In this document: positions 38,065 through 47,441 of the stretch, piece after piece | Layout: each line of letters opens with the position of its first letter | How positions within the stretch are numbered: the first letter of the stretch is position 1 | DNA from: Superficieibacter electus | Lineage (GTDB): Bacteria > Pseudomonadota > Gammaproteobacteria > Enterobacterales > Enterobacteriaceae | Length of the DNA stretch: 64,000 bases | NCBI RefSeq assembly: GCF_002915575.1 | Contig: NZ_PQGD01000004.1 | Span: 244,324-308,323 of the forward strand | Direction: 5' to 3' | Translations under genes and position numbers: made by a program | Notes under the pieces: model-generated | Told to the model about the DNA's origin: nothing | Seen by the model: only the letters and a program-made list of their open reading frames with translations | The model's database searches: none

Positions 38065-38229
38065 ACATCAGGGTGATGAGTTTATATTTTTCAGGCAAGA
38101 TCTAATTTTTTTCTGTTGCTAAATTGTGATTCAGATCGCTTTATGCCGCGTGGCGTTTGCAGACCAGCGCTGTAAATTAACGGAGGGTGAAGTACACTGC
38201 TGCACATCTTACGAAGAGGGACGGGCGAA

Positions 38230-39243
38230 ATGGCAACGATGCTGGACGTGGCGAAACGGGCAGGGGTATCAAAGGCAACGGTGTCGCGCGTGCTGACGGG
38301 CAATGGCTATGTCAGCCAGGAAACCAAAGACCGCGTTTTTCAGGCCATTGAAGAGAGCGGCTACCGGCCTAATCTGCTGGCGCGCAGTCTGGCGACCAAA
38401 TCCACGCAAACCATCGGCCTGGTGGTGACCAATACGCTTTATCACGGGGTTTATTTCAGCGAGCTGCTGTTTCACGCCGCGCGAATGACTGAAGATAAAG
38501 GACGCCGGTTGATCCTCGCCGATGGTAAACACAGCGCTGAAGAGGAGCGTGAGGCGATTCAGTATCTGCTCGATTTACGCTGTGACGCGATTATTATCTA
38601 CCCGCGATTTCTCAGCGTGGATGAGATGGACGAGATTATCCAGAGTCACAGCCAGCCGATTATGGTGATTAATCGTCGTCTGCGTCGCCATAGCAGCCAC
38701 TGCGTCTGGTCGGATCAAAAAGCGTCAAGTTTTCATGCCGTCTCAGAGCTTATCGCGCGGGGGCACCGCGATATCGCGTTTATCACCGGGTCGCTGGATT
38801 CGCCCACCGGTATTGAACGTCTCGCGGGCTATAAAGCAGCATTAAGCGAAAATAATATCGCCGTGCGTGACGCGCTGATTGTAGAAGGGAAATGGACTCC
38901 GGTGACCGGTGCGGCTGGCGTAGAGACGCTGCTGGCTCGCAAGGCAGGGTTTACCGCGCTGGTGGCCAGCAATGATGATATGGCGACCGGGGCCATCAAA
39001 CAGCTCCACCAACGGGGCATACGCGTGCCGGAGCAGGTGTCGGTGCTGGGTTTTGATGATACGGCGCTGGCACCGTACCTTATTCCTTCCCTTTCCAGCG
39101 TAAAAATCCCGGTTACGGAAATGATCAAAGAAACCATCAGCCGCCTGATTTTTATGCTTGATGGCGGCGAATTTACCTGTCAGCAACACTTTCCCGGCGA
39201 GCTGATCGTGCGTGATTCGCTCACCCGAGGACCGCATGCCTGA
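38230..39243 (+). CDS. ascG: LacI-family repressor of the asc operon
   Basis: A 337-residue LacI/GalR repressor. The HTH is TMLDVAKRAGVSKATVSRVLTGNGYVS, the ligand domain begins TQTIGLVVTNTLYHGVYFSELL, and SVLGFDDTALAPYLIPSLSSV lies towards the C-terminus. Lysine and serine positions match E. coli AscG (336 aa). It is divergent from ascFB, which it represses in the absence of beta-glucosides. The gene appears intact. Confidence 0.95.
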   Translation: MATMLDVAKRAGVSKATVSRVLTGNGYVSQETKDRVFQAIEESGYRPNLLARSLATKSTQTIGLVVTNTLYHGVYFSELLFHAARMTEDKGRRLILADGKHSAEEEREAIQYLLDLRCDAIIIYPRFLSVDEMDEIIQSHSQPIMVINRRLRRHSSHCVWSDQKASSFHAVSELIARGHRDIAFITGSLDSPTGIERLAGYKAALSENNIAVRDALIVEGKWTPVTGAAGVETLLARKAGFTALVASNDDMATGAIKQLHQRGIRVPEQVSVLGFDDTALAPYLIPSLSSVKIPVTEMIKETISRLIFMLDGGEFTCQQHFPGELIVRDSLTRGPHA

Positions 39244-39252
39244 GCCTCGTCA

Positions 39253-39281
39253 ACTGTCATCGTCACTTCTGTCGATGACAG
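39253..39281. promoter_or_regulatory. FhlA-type box upstream of hydN
   Basis: CTGTCATCG and its mirror GTCGATGACAG face each other around 8-9 bases, giving TGTCG/TGACA-like half sites. They lie about 60 bases upstream of the hydN -24 element, the usual distance for an enhancer-bound activator. Confidence 0.65.
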
Positions 39282-39336
39282 TGGCGCATGGCGGTTCATC
39301 AAAAAAAATAGTCATTAAAATCAATGCATTAATAAT

Positions 39337-39353
39337 TGGCGCGAATTATGCAT
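39337..39353 (+). promoter_or_regulatory. Sigma-54 promoter of hydN-fdhF-hypF
   Basis: TGGCGCGAATTATGCAT has GG and GC separated by 10 bases. Transcription would begin near 39364, about 26 bases before hydN, consistent with the short start chosen for hydN. Confidence 0.85.
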
Positions 39354-39389
39354 ACTCCAGCGCGTTATCAGCCATTACTGGAGAGTTTG

Positions 39390-39935
39390 ATGAACCGTTT
39401 CATCATTGCGGACGCGAGCAAATGCATTGGTTGTCGCACCTGCGAAGTGGCCTGCGTGGTATCCCACCAGCAGGATCAGGACTGCGCGGCCCTGACGCCG
39501 CAAAATTTCCTGCCGCGTATTCACGTTATCAAAGGCGTCAATGTTTCAACGGCCACTCTGTGTCGCCAGTGCGAGGACGCGCCCTGCGCCAACGTCTGCC
39601 CGAACGGCGCGATCAGCCGCGATAAAGGCTTTGTGCATGTGATGCAGGAGCGCTGCATCGGCTGCAAAACCTGCGTGGTTGCCTGTCCTTACGGTGCGAT
39701 GGAAGTGGTTATGCGCCCGGTTGTGCGTAACAGCGGCAGCGCGCTAAACGTGCGGGCGCAAAAAGCCGAAGCTAATAAATGCGACCTTTGTCACCACCGT
39801 GAAGAAGGTCCGGCCTGTATGGCGGCCTGTCCGACGCACGCGCTGGTTTGCGTTGACCGTAACAAGCTTGAGCAGTTAAGCGCGGAAAAACGTCGTCGTA
39901 CGGCGCTGGATACCGCGACCTCCCTGATATTTTAA
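39390..39935 (+). CDS. hydN: Electron transport protein HydN
   Basis: 181 residues from ATG 39390 (GGAGAG upstream); an in-frame start at 39336 would lie inside the sigma-54 promoter. Four ferredoxin motifs are present: CIGCRTCEVAC, CRQCEDAPCANVCP, CIGCKTCVVACPYGA and CDLCHHREEGPACMAACP. HydN resembles HycB and is needed for full formate dehydrogenase-H activity, probably as an electron partner. It lies 36 bases before the FdhF homologue, suggesting the two proteins work together. Confidence 0.94.
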   Translation: MNRFIIADASKCIGCRTCEVACVVSHQQDQDCAALTPQNFLPRIHVIKGVNVSTATLCRQCEDAPCANVCPNGAISRDKGFVHVMQERCIGCKTCVVACPYGAMEVVMRPVVRNSGSALNVRAQKAEANKCDLCHHREEGPACMAACPTHALVCVDRNKLEQLSAEKRRRTALDTATSLIF

Positions 39936-39971
39936 ATCCCATTCGTTTCACTTTTAACAGGTCTGTTACTG

Positions 39972-42122
39972 ATGAAAAAAATTACGAGCGTATGTCCTTA
40001 TTGCGGTGCTGGCTGCAAACTGAAGCTGGTTGTCGAGAATAATCGTATTATCCGCGCGGAAGCGGCGGACGGAAAAACTAACCAACATGAACTCTGTCTG
40101 AAGGGCTATTACGGTTGGGATTTTCTCAATGACACTAAACTTCTGACGCCACGCCTGACGCAGCCGATGATCCGCTATCAAAAGGGCGGTAAATTTACGC
40201 CGGTAAGCTGGGATGAAGCCATTCGCTACACCGCGAAACGGCTGAGCGAGATTAAAGAAAAACACGGCCCGCGCGCCATCATGACCACCGGGTCATCGCG
40301 CGGAACCGGGAATGAAACTAACTATGTAATGCAAAAATTCGCCCGTGGCGTGCTGCACACCAACAATGTCGACTGCTGCGCTCGCGTATGCCACGGCCCC
40401 TCCGTCGCCGGGCTACAGGAAACGCTCGGCAATGGCGCTATGAGCAACTCCATCGGCGATATCGAAAACTCGCGTTGCCTGCTGGTCTTTGGCTATAACT
40501 GCGCCGATTCGCACCCAATCGTGGCGCGTCGGGTGATCAAAGCGAAGCAGAACGGGGCGAAAATCATCGTCTGCGATCCGCGCCGGATTGAAACCGCGCG
40601 TATTGCCGACCAGCATCTGCAAATCAACAACGGCTGCAATATGGCGCTGGTTAACGCCTTCGCGTATGTGCTGCTGGAAGAAGATCTCTACGATAAAGAA
40701 TACGTAGCCCGTTATACCACCGGGCTTGATGACTATCGCGAAATGGTCAAAGACTATGCACCGGAAGCGGTAGAGCACCTGACCGGCGTCTCTGCGCAGC
40801 AGGTTCGCCAGGCGATGCGTACCTACGCCGCTGCGCCATCTGCCACCATTATGTGGGGGATGGGCGTGACTCAGTTTGGCCAGGCGGTGGATGTGGTCAA
40901 AGGGCTGGCCAGTCTGGCGCTGATGACCGGCAATCTGGGACGTGAAAACGTCGGTGTCGGTCCGGTACGCGGGCAGAATAACGTGCAGGGTGCGTGCGAT
41001 ATGGGCGTGCTGCCGAATCAGTTCCCCGGCTATCAGGACGTGGTCGATCCGGCTGTGCGGGCAAAATTCGCTGACGCCTGGGGCATCGACGTTAATCTGA
41101 TGGACGATAAGGTCGGCGTGCGCATTACCGAAGTGCCGCACCTGGCGCTGGAAGGCAAGGTCAAAGCCTACTACATCATGGGTGAAGATCCGCTCCAGAC
41201 TGAAGCCGATTTGGGACTGGTACGTAAAGGTTTTGAAGCCCTCGATTTTGTGGTGGTGCAGGATATCTTTATGACCAAAACTGCCGAGCAGGCCGACGTG
41301 CTGCTGCCTGCGACCTCATGGGGCGAACACGGCGGCGTCTTTACCTGCGCCGATCGCGGCTTCCAGCGTTTCGAAAAAGCCATTGAGCCGAAGTACAACG
41401 TCAAGCGCGACTGGGAAATCATCAGCCTGTTGGCCAGCGAAATGGGCTACCCGATGCATTACGATAACAACCAGCAAATCTGGGACGAAATGCGCGAGCT
41501 ATGCCCGCTGTTCTACGGCGTGACATATGAAAAAATGGGCGATATGGGGCACGTGCAATGGCCGTGTCCGACGCTGGATCATCCGGGTACGCCGTACCTG
41601 TACGAGGGCAATAAATTCTCCACGCCGGATGGCAAAGGCCATTTGTTTGCCGCCCCGTGGCGCGCGCCTGCCGAACGTCCTGACGAAGATTATCCGCTGG
41701 TATTGTGCACCGTGCGCGAGGTGGGGCATTACTCCTGTCGCTCAATGACCGGGAACTGCGCGGCGCTGCAAACCCTGGCGGACGAGCCGGGCTTTGTGCA
41801 AATCAACCCGCTGAATGCGGAGCAGCTCGGCGTACGGGACGGACAACTGGTGTGGGTCGAATCCCGTCGTGGTAAAGTCATCACCCGTGCCAGCGTTAGT
41901 GAGCGTATCAATCAGGGCAGCGTGTATATGACCTACCAGTGGTGGATTGGTGCCTGCAATGAGCTGACGCAGGATAATCTTGATCCCATCTCGAAAACGC
42001 CGGAAACCAAATACTGCGCGGTGAAAGTGACGGCGATTGCCGATCAGCGCCAGGCGGAAGAGTACGTGCAGACCACCTACAGCAACATGAAGGGGCGGCT
42101 GTGCGAAGCCATAGCGGAGTAA
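39972..42122 (+). CDS. Formate dehydrogenase-H homologue with Cys140 in place of selenocysteine
   Basis: A 716-residue molybdopterin oxidoreductase colinear with E. coli FdhF (715 aa). The [4Fe-4S] ligands are Cys8, Cys11, Cys15 and Cys42, and Lys44 is in LCLKGYYGWDF. The active-site segment NNVDCCARVCHGPSVAGL has Cys at exactly position 140, encoded by TGC (40389-40391), where E. coli FdhF has TGA-encoded Sec; His141 is kept. MGEDPLQTEADL, REVGHYSCRSMTGNCAAL and MTYQWWIGACNEL support the same fold. No readthrough is needed. It lies between hydN and hypF under the same FhlA/sigma-54-type promoter, so it probably feeds formate electrons to hydrogenase-3. Divergence from E. coli FdhF suggests a paralogue. 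Confidence 0.92.
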   Translation: MKKITSVCPYCGAGCKLKLVVENNRIIRAEAADGKTNQHELCLKGYYGWDFLNDTKLLTPRLTQPMIRYQKGGKFTPVSWDEAIRYTAKRLSEIKEKHGPRAIMTTGSSRGTGNETNYVMQKFARGVLHTNNVDCCARVCHGPSVAGLQETLGNGAMSNSIGDIENSRCLLVFGYNCADSHPIVARRVIKAKQNGAKIIVCDPRRIETARIADQHLQINNGCNMALVNAFAYVLLEEDLYDKEYVARYTTGLDDYREMVKDYAPEAVEHLTGVSAQQVRQAMRTYAAAPSATIMWGMGVTQFGQAVDVVKGLASLALMTGNLGRENVGVGPVRGQNNVQGACDMGVLPNQFPGYQDVVDPAVRAKFADAWGIDVNLMDDKVGVRITEVPHLALEGKVKAYYIMGEDPLQTEADLGLVRKGFEALDFVVVQDIFMTKTAEQADVLLPATSWGEHGGVFTCADRGFQRFEKAIEPKYNVKRDWEIISLLASEMGYPMHYDNNQQIWDEMRELCPLFYGVTYEKMGDMGHVQWPCPTLDHPGTPYLYEGNKFSTPDGKGHLFAAPWRAPAERPDEDYPLVLCTVREVGHYSCRSMTGNCAALQTLADEPGFVQINPLNAEQLGVRDGQLVWVESRRGKVITRASVSERINQGSVYMTYQWWIGACNELTQDNLDPISKTPETKYCAVKVTAIADQRQAEEYVQTTYSNMKGRLCEAIAE

Positions 42123-42132
42123 TTAAAGCGTA

Positions 42133-44376
42133 ATGAGTAACAGCGGCGTACAAATTCGGGTGCGCGGTAAAGTGCAGGGGGTGGGATTCCGCCCCTTTGT
42201 CTGGCAGGTGGCGCAGCGGCTGAATCTGAAAGGCGACGTCTGTAATGATGGCGCTGGCGTGGTGGTGCGGCTGCTGGGTGAAAGCGCGGCGTTTATGGCG
42301 CTGCTCAGCCAGGATTGCCCGCCGCTGGCGCGTATTGATGACACTGACATTCAGCCGATGCGCTGGGACGTCGTACCGGTGGACTTCACCATTCGTCACA
42401 GCGCGGCGGGTAGCATGAGCACGCAGATTGTGCCCGATGCCGCCACCTGTCCGGCCTGTCTGGCGGAAATGAACGATCCTGCGCAACGGCGCTACCGTTA
42501 TCCGTTTATCAACTGCACCCACTGTGGGCCACGTTTTACCATTATTCATGCCATGCCTTACGACAGGCCATTCACGGTGATGGCTGGTTTTCCGCTGTGT
42601 CCACGCTGCGAAGCGGAATACCGTGACCCTTACGATCGTCGCTTTCATGCTCAGCCGGTGGCCTGCGCGGAATGCGGGCCATCCATGACGTGGCGTTGTG
42701 GCAACGATACTCAAACGCATGAATCAGCCTTACAGGCGGCGGTGGCGCTACTGGCCGCGGGGGGGATCGTTGCGATTAAAGGTCTTGGCGGTTTTCATCT
42801 CGCCTGCGATGCCCGTCATGAGCGCGCGGTAATACGGCTGCGCGAGCGAAAACGGCGTCCGGCTAAACCGCTGGCGGTGATGATCCCGTCAACAGCAGGA
42901 TTGCCGTTGCAGGCGCGCACGCTGCTTTCAACGCCTGCCGCGCCGGTGGTACTGGTGGATAAATCCTGCGTTGCCGATCTGTGCGACGCCATAGCGCCGG
43001 GGCTGAGTGAAGCAGGCGTGATGCTGCCTGCGACCCCGCTGCATCATTTGCTCATGCAGGCGCTCGATCGCCCGCTGGTGATGACTTCGGGCAACCTCAG
43101 CGGTAAACCGCCAGCTATTACTAATGAACAGGCACAGGACGATCTGAAGGATATCGCCGACGGTTTTTTGCTGCATAACCGGGATATCGTGCAGCGAATG
43201 GACGACTCTGTCGTACGCGAGAACGGCGAGATGCTGCGCCGTTCTCGCGGCTACGTTCCGGATGCGCTGACCCTGCCGTCGGGCTTTGAGCATATCCCAC
43301 CCATGCTTTGTTTAGGGGCGGATCTTAAAAATACGTTCTGCCTGGTGCGCGGTAATCAGGCGGTGCTGAGCCAGCATTTTGGCGATCTGAGTGACGATGG
43401 TATCCAGGCGCAGTGGCAGGCGTCTTTACAACTGATGCAGGCGATTTATGACTTTACGCCGCAGCAGGTAGTGGTCGATGCGCATCCAGGCTATTGCAGC
43501 GCACAATGGGCTTCTTCTCTTGACCTGCCTGTGCAGAGCGTACTGCATCATCATGCCCATGCGGCAGCCTGTCTGGCAGAACACGGCTGGCCGCTGGAAG
43601 GCGGTGATGTGATCGCCCTGACGCTGGATGGCATCGGCATGGGTGAAAACGGCGCGCTGTGGGGCGGCGAGTGTTTGCGGGTGAACTACCGTGACGTTGA
43701 GCACCTCGGCGGATTGCCTGCCGTCGCGCTGCCCGGTGGCGATCTGGCGGCACGCCAGCCGTGGCGGAATTTGCTGGCGCAGTGTCTGGCATTTGTACCG
43801 CAGTGGGAATGTTATCCGGAAACGGCCGGGGTGAGAGTACAGAACTGGCCGCTGCTGGCCAAAGCCATTGCGCGCGGGCTGAACGCGCCGCTGGCTTCCT
43901 CGTGTGGACGGCTGTTTGACGCGGTGGCAGCGGCGCTGGGCGACGTGGCGACGACCTTAAGCTATGAAGGCGAGGCGGCCTGCATGCTGGAGGCGCTGGC
44001 GTTGACATGTGATGAGGTTAACCATCCGGTGTCGATGCCCGTGGTGCATAACCAGCTCGATCTGGCGACCTTCTGGCATCAGTGGCTACGCTGGCAGGCC
44101 GCGCCTGCCGAGCGCGCCTGGGCATTTCACGATGCGCTGGCGGCGGGTTTTGCTACGCTTTTGCGCGAGCAGGCGAGACGGCGGGGGATCACCACGCTGG
44201 TCTTCAGCGGCGGCGTGCTGCACAACCGCCTGCTGCGTGCGCGGCTGCGCCATTATCTCGCTGACTTTACGCTGCTTTTTCCGCAGCAGTTTCCGGCGGG
44301 AGATGGTGGCCTTGCGTTAGGTCAGGCGGCAGTCGCCGCAGCGCGGGCGCTCAGGCCGACGTCCCCCTCATCCTAA
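42133..44376 (+). CDS. hypF: Hydrogenase maturation carbamoyltransferase HypF
   Basis: A 747-residue enzyme that transfers carbamoyl to the HypE C-terminal Cys, the source of cyanide ligands. Domains in order: an acylphosphatase-like domain with [16 protein letters not shown] (residues about 10-25); zinc-finger pairs [30 protein letters not shown] and CAECGPS; a YrdC-like ATP domain with [16 protein letters not shown]; and a Kae1-like domain with [14 protein letters not shown] and [10 protein letters not shown]. The last residues (about RPTSPSS) are encoded by the first 80-bp repeat, which supplies the stop codon. Confidence 0.96.
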   Translation: MSNSGVQIRVRGKVQGVGFRPFVWQVAQRLNLKGDVCNDGAGVVVRLLGESAAFMALLSQDCPPLARIDDTDIQPMRWDVVPVDFTIRHSAAGSMSTQIVPDAATCPACLAEMNDPAQRRYRYPFINCTHCGPRFTIIHAMPYDRPFTVMAGFPLCPRCEAEYRDPYDRRFHAQPVACAECGPSMTWRCGNDTQTHESALQAAVALLAAGGIVAIKGLGGFHLACDARHERAVIRLRERKRRPAKPLAVMIPSTAGLPLQARTLLSTPAAPVVLVDKSCVADLCDAIAPGLSEAGVMLPATPLHHLLMQALDRPLVMTSGNLSGKPPAITNEQAQDDLKDIADGFLLHNRDIVQRMDDSVVRENGEMLRRSRGYVPDALTLPSGFEHIPPMLCLGADLKNTFCLVRGNQAVLSQHFGDLSDDGIQAQWQASLQLMQAIYDFTPQQVVVDAHPGYCSAQWASSLDLPVQSVLHHHAHAAACLAEHGWPLEGGDVIALTLDGIGMGENGALWGGECLRVNYRDVEHLGGLPAVALPGGDLAARQPWRNLLAQCLAFVPQWECYPETAGVRVQNWPLLAKAIARGLNAPLASSCGRLFDAVAAALGDVATTLSYEGEAACMLEALALTCDEVNHPVSMPVVHNQLDLATFWHQWLRWQAAPAERAWAFHDALAAGFATLLREQARRRGITTLVFSGGVLHNRLLRARLRHYLADFTLLFPQQFPAGDGGLALGQAAVAAARALRPTSPSS

Positions 44377-44639
44377 CCCTCTCCCGCAGGGAGAGGGGAC
44401 AGTCCGTGGCAGGGATTAACGACTATCCCCGAAGCCGACCTTCCCCCTCACCCTACCCCTCTCCCGCAGGGAGAGGGGACAGTCCGTGGCAGGGGTTAAC
44501 GACTATCCCCGAAGCCGACGTTCCCCTTCACCCTAACCCTCTCCGGCAGGGAGAGGGGACAGTCCGTGGCAGGGATTAACGACTATCCCCGGAGCCGCCT
44601 TTCCCCCTCTCCCTGAGGGAGAGGGTCGGGGTGCGGGGG
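44353..44639. repeat. Three and a half tandem 80-bp repeats between hypF and norW
   Basis: Units begin at 44353, 44432, 44512 and (partial) 44592, of 79, 80, 80 and 48 bases. Each full unit has a 9-bp stem, CCCTCTCCC-GCA-GGGAGAGGG (with small changes), followed by CAGTCCGTGGCAGGG and ACTATCCCCG. The last unit ends in an inverted copy of the stem. The array lies between convergent genes and probably acts as a two-way transcript end. It starts inside the hypF coding region. Confidence 0.9.
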
Positions 44640-44687
44640 AGCGCCATGGCACAGGCCCGCTTATATTTCCCCCTTCCTCCCGCGTAT

Positions 44688-45821
44688 TTACACCGCCAGC
44701 GCCTTCAGCAGGGCAAACGCCTCTTTCATCCGATCCTCGCTGACCACAAACGCGCACAATCGATCGTCGGCATCCGTGCCTTTTGCCAGCATCCCCTGTG
44801 CATCGACGACCATTTGCCAGCGCAGATCCGCCCGGCGCGTATCTCCCGCCAGATGCAGCGGCAGATCCGGTGTCTTAACCTTCACCAGCATCGCCGGAAG
44901 TTTCAGCTCGCCAGCCGTGTTAAGCAGGGTTTTCGCCAGACACATGGCACTGAGCATAATGGGCTGTAGAAAGGGCAGCACCAGACCATTGATTTCTGCA
45001 CAGTCTCCCAGCGCGAAGATATGTGCATCGCTGGTTTGCAGCGAGCCGTTAACAACGATACCCCGGTTAATCGCCACGCCCGCACGCTGCGCCAGCGTGG
45101 TTTCCGGACGCAAACCGGTGGCGGCGATCACTGCATCCACCTCAATCACCCGCTGGCGGTCAAGGGTCGCCCGAATGCCGCTGGTGGTCTGCTCCAGCGA
45201 GACTAACTGCGACTTTAAGAGCAGATGCACATTACTTTCCGTCAGACAATGTTGCAGGCGGCTGCTGACTTCCGCTGGCATCAGCGAGGCCAGAATACTG
45301 GCGGCGTTATCCATCAGTGTGACAGCCTTACCGGCCCGGCAAAAATCCATTGCCAGTTCAGTGCCTATGAGTCCGCTACCGACAATCAGCACCCGTTGCG
45401 CATCGCGCAGGGTGGACTGCGCCGCACGGTACTCCTGCTGGCTGTTGAGCGTTACCATCAACTCATGGCCGGGCACCGGCGGGACAAAGGCGCTGGCCCC
45501 GGTCGCCAGCACCAGTTTGTCGTACTGCCACTGACGATCCTGACTCAACACAGTGCGACTGGCGGCATCGATATCCGTGATCCGGGTATGAGGAAACAGG
45601 CGCAGGTGATATTGCTCGGCAAATTCGCCTGCCGTTTGCAGGGTCAGTTCGTCGGCGTGCTGGCCCCGGCTAATAACATGGCTAAGGTCCGGTTTGTTGT
45701 ACTCGTCCATACTGTCGGCCGCAATCAGGGTTAACGGCACGCTGGCATCCTGCTTGCGGATATTTTTCACCAGCTGACGGGCCGCGAAGCCCGAGCCAAT
45801 GATGACGATGCCGTGGTTCAT
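44688..45821 (-). CDS. norW: Flavorubredoxin reductase NorW
   Basis: A 377-residue FAD/NADH oxidoreductase. The FAD fold begins [21 protein letters not shown], the NADH fold is [22 protein letters not shown], and the second FAD motif is [13 protein letters not shown]. It passes electrons from NADH to the rubredoxin domain of NorV. Same length as E. coli NorW. It overlaps norV by 4 bases. Confidence 0.96.
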   Translation of the reverse strand: MNHGIVIIGSGFAARQLVKNIRKQDASVPLTLIAADSMDEYNKPDLSHVISRGQHADELTLQTAGEFAEQYHLRLFPHTRITDIDAASRTVLSQDRQWQYDKLVLATGASAFVPPVPGHELMVTLNSQQEYRAAQSTLRDAQRVLIVGSGLIGTELAMDFCRAGKAVTLMDNAASILASLMPAEVSSRLQHCLTESNVHLLLKSQLVSLEQTTSGIRATLDRQRVIEVDAVIAATGLRPETTLAQRAGVAINRGIVVNGSLQTSDAHIFALGDCAEINGLVLPFLQPIMLSAMCLAKTLLNTAGELKLPAMLVKVKTPDLPLHLAGDTRRADLRWQMVVDAQGMLAKGTDADDRLCAFVVSEDRMKEAFALLKALAV

Positions 45822-47257
45822 GCTGCCTCCGTCGCCAGTGCGTCAAACACCTCTTTGCCCAGCGAACATTCCGGGCACAGGAAGTCATCCGGCACCTCGC
45901 TCCACGGCGTACCGGGGGCAACATTTTGCATCGGTTCGCCGGTTTGCGGATCGTAAACCCACTGGCACACGCTGCACTGCATGCAGGGACCCAGGTCGGC
46001 AGTGATGGTGGCGCAGGCTTCCTGCGTCGGAGTGATAACCGCCGGGGATTCCGGCAGCGGAGCCAGCGCCCACTGACGGGCGATCTCACGACCATGCTGA
46101 CGGCAGACTTCCAGCGCGTCGAAGTCCGGACGCCATTTGGCTTTCAGGCTGAGGGACATCTCCAGACCGGCATCCTGCAATCGGGTGGAGAGACGATCCA
46201 CCGCGCCGCCGCTCCAGCCGTGGGAGCCGAAGGCGCTGGCGCGTTTGTTGCGAAAACGCAGGCCGGTGATCTCTTCAACCAGTCCGGCTATTTTCGGCAT
46301 CATCACGTTATTCATGGTTGAGGTGCCGACCAGCACGCCTTTAGAGCGGAAGACGTTGGTCAGGATCTCGTTTTTGTCGCTGCGGGCGACGTTAAAGATT
46401 TTCACCGCCACATGAGGGTCGACTTCGTTGATGCCCTGAGCGATGGCGTCTGCCATCATGCGGGTATTATTCGACATGGTGTCGTAGAAAATCGTGATGC
46501 GGTCTTCCTGATAATCCGCTGCCCATTTCAGATACAGTTCGACAATTTGCGTCGGGTTGTCGCGCCATACCACGCCGTGTGAGGTGGCAATCATATCGAC
46601 CGGCAGATTGAAGCCTAAAATCTCGGTGATTTTTGGCGTCACCAGACGGCTGAATGGCGTCAGAATGTTGGCATAGTAGCGCTGGCACTGCTCAAATAAC
46701 TCGGTCTGATCGACTTCATCGTTAAACAGGCGTTCGTCGCAGTAGTGCTGACCAAAGGCGTCATTGCTGAACAGTACCGCGTCGCCAGTCATATAGGTCA
46801 TCATGCTATCCGGCCAGTGCAGCATCGGGGTTTCAACGAAAATAAGCTGTTTGCCGTTGCCGATGTCCAGCGCGTCACCGGTTTTCACTACATTAAAATT
46901 CCACTCCGGGTGATGGTGGTGGCCATTAATGGAGTCAATGGCGTTGGCGGTGCAGTAAATTGGGGTATGCGGAATATAAGACATCAGTTCGGTCAGCGCG
47001 CCGGCGTGGTCTTCTTCGGCATGGTTAATGACGATGTAATCGATCTTCGTCAGGTCGATCTCCGCGCGCAGGTTTTGCACGAACTCGCGGCTGAATTTGT
47101 GATCGACGGTATCAATGAGAACGTTTTTCCCTTCCTGGATCAGGTAGCTGTTGTAGCTGCTGCCGCGCAAGGTTTTGTATTCGGTGCCGTGAAAATCACG
47201 CACTTCCCAGTCACGTTGTCCAACCCACTGAATATTGTTTTTTACACGAATAGCCAT
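45818..47257 (-). CDS. norV: Anaerobic nitric oxide reductase flavorubredoxin NorV
   Basis: A 479-residue cytoplasmic enzyme reducing NO to N2O without oxygen. The metallo-beta-lactamase domain binds the di-iron site ([15 protein letters not shown] near residues 78-92, TMLHWPDSM-type His and VWRDN). A flavodoxin domain follows ([19 protein letters not shown], about residue 254). The C-terminal rubredoxin holds [13 protein letters not shown] and [10 protein letters not shown]. Length is identical to E. coli NorV. Divergent from norR, under a sigma-54-type promoter. Confidence 0.97.
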   Translation of the reverse strand: MAIRVKNNIQWVGQRDWEVRDFHGTEYKTLRGSSYNSYLIQEGKNVLIDTVDHKFSREFVQNLRAEIDLTKIDYIVINHAEEDHAGALTELMSYIPHTPIYCTANAIDSINGHHHHPEWNFNVVKTGDALDIGNGKQLIFVETPMLHWPDSMMTYMTGDAVLFSNDAFGQHYCDERLFNDEVDQTELFEQCQRYYANILTPFSRLVTPKITEILGFNLPVDMIATSHGVVWRDNPTQIVELYLKWAADYQEDRITIFYDTMSNNTRMMADAIAQGINEVDPHVAVKIFNVARSDKNEILTNVFRSKGVLVGTSTMNNVMMPKIAGLVEEITGLRFRNKRASAFGSHGWSGGAVDRLSTRLQDAGLEMSLSLKAKWRPDFDALEVCRQHGREIARQWALAPLPESPAVITPTQEACATITADLGPCMQCSVCQWVYDPQTGEPMQNVAPGTPWSEVPDDFLCPECSLGKEVFDALATEAA

Positions 47258-47304
47258 AACAACCTCTGGTTTAAATCAATTTATAAGAAAGATATATTGC
47301 TATA

Positions 47305-47320
47305 ATCAATAAGCGTGCCA
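47305..47320 (-). promoter_or_regulatory. Sigma-54-like promoter of norVW
   Basis: On the minus strand TGGCACGCTTATTGAT gives a perfect -24 box and a degenerate -12 box (TTGAT for TTGCA), about 50 bases upstream of norV. NorR-dependent norVW promoters in enterobacteria are of this type. Confidence 0.75.
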
Positions 47321-47374
47321 GTTTTCATTGTGTTGATTTTATTGCTTATTTTATTACAAGTTTGCGTTGTGTAT

Positions 47375-47430
47375 GTCATAATGAATATTATCTGGATAGT
47401 CAAAATGACAGTAGAGATAGTCAAAAAGAC
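47375..47430. promoter_or_regulatory. Three NorR-type binding sites
   Basis: GTCATAATGAA (47375-47385), GTCAAAATGAC (47399-47409) and GTCAAAAAGAC (47420-47430) follow the GT-N7-AC enhancer pattern of NorR (the first is imperfect). Their spacing of 24 and 21 bases puts them nearly on one face of the DNA. E. coli also has three sites in this gap. Confidence 0.8.
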
Positions 47431-47441
47431 AATGAGGTTAA

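Noticed and set aside
39960-40400. Possible selenocysteine insertion in the FdhF homologue
   Set aside because: There is no in-frame TGA; codon 140 is TGC, so a selenoprotein reading is not supported.
44361-44640. Possible CRISPR array in the tandem repeats after hypF
   Set aside because: The units are near-identical along all 80 bases, with no unique spacers, and no cas genes are present.
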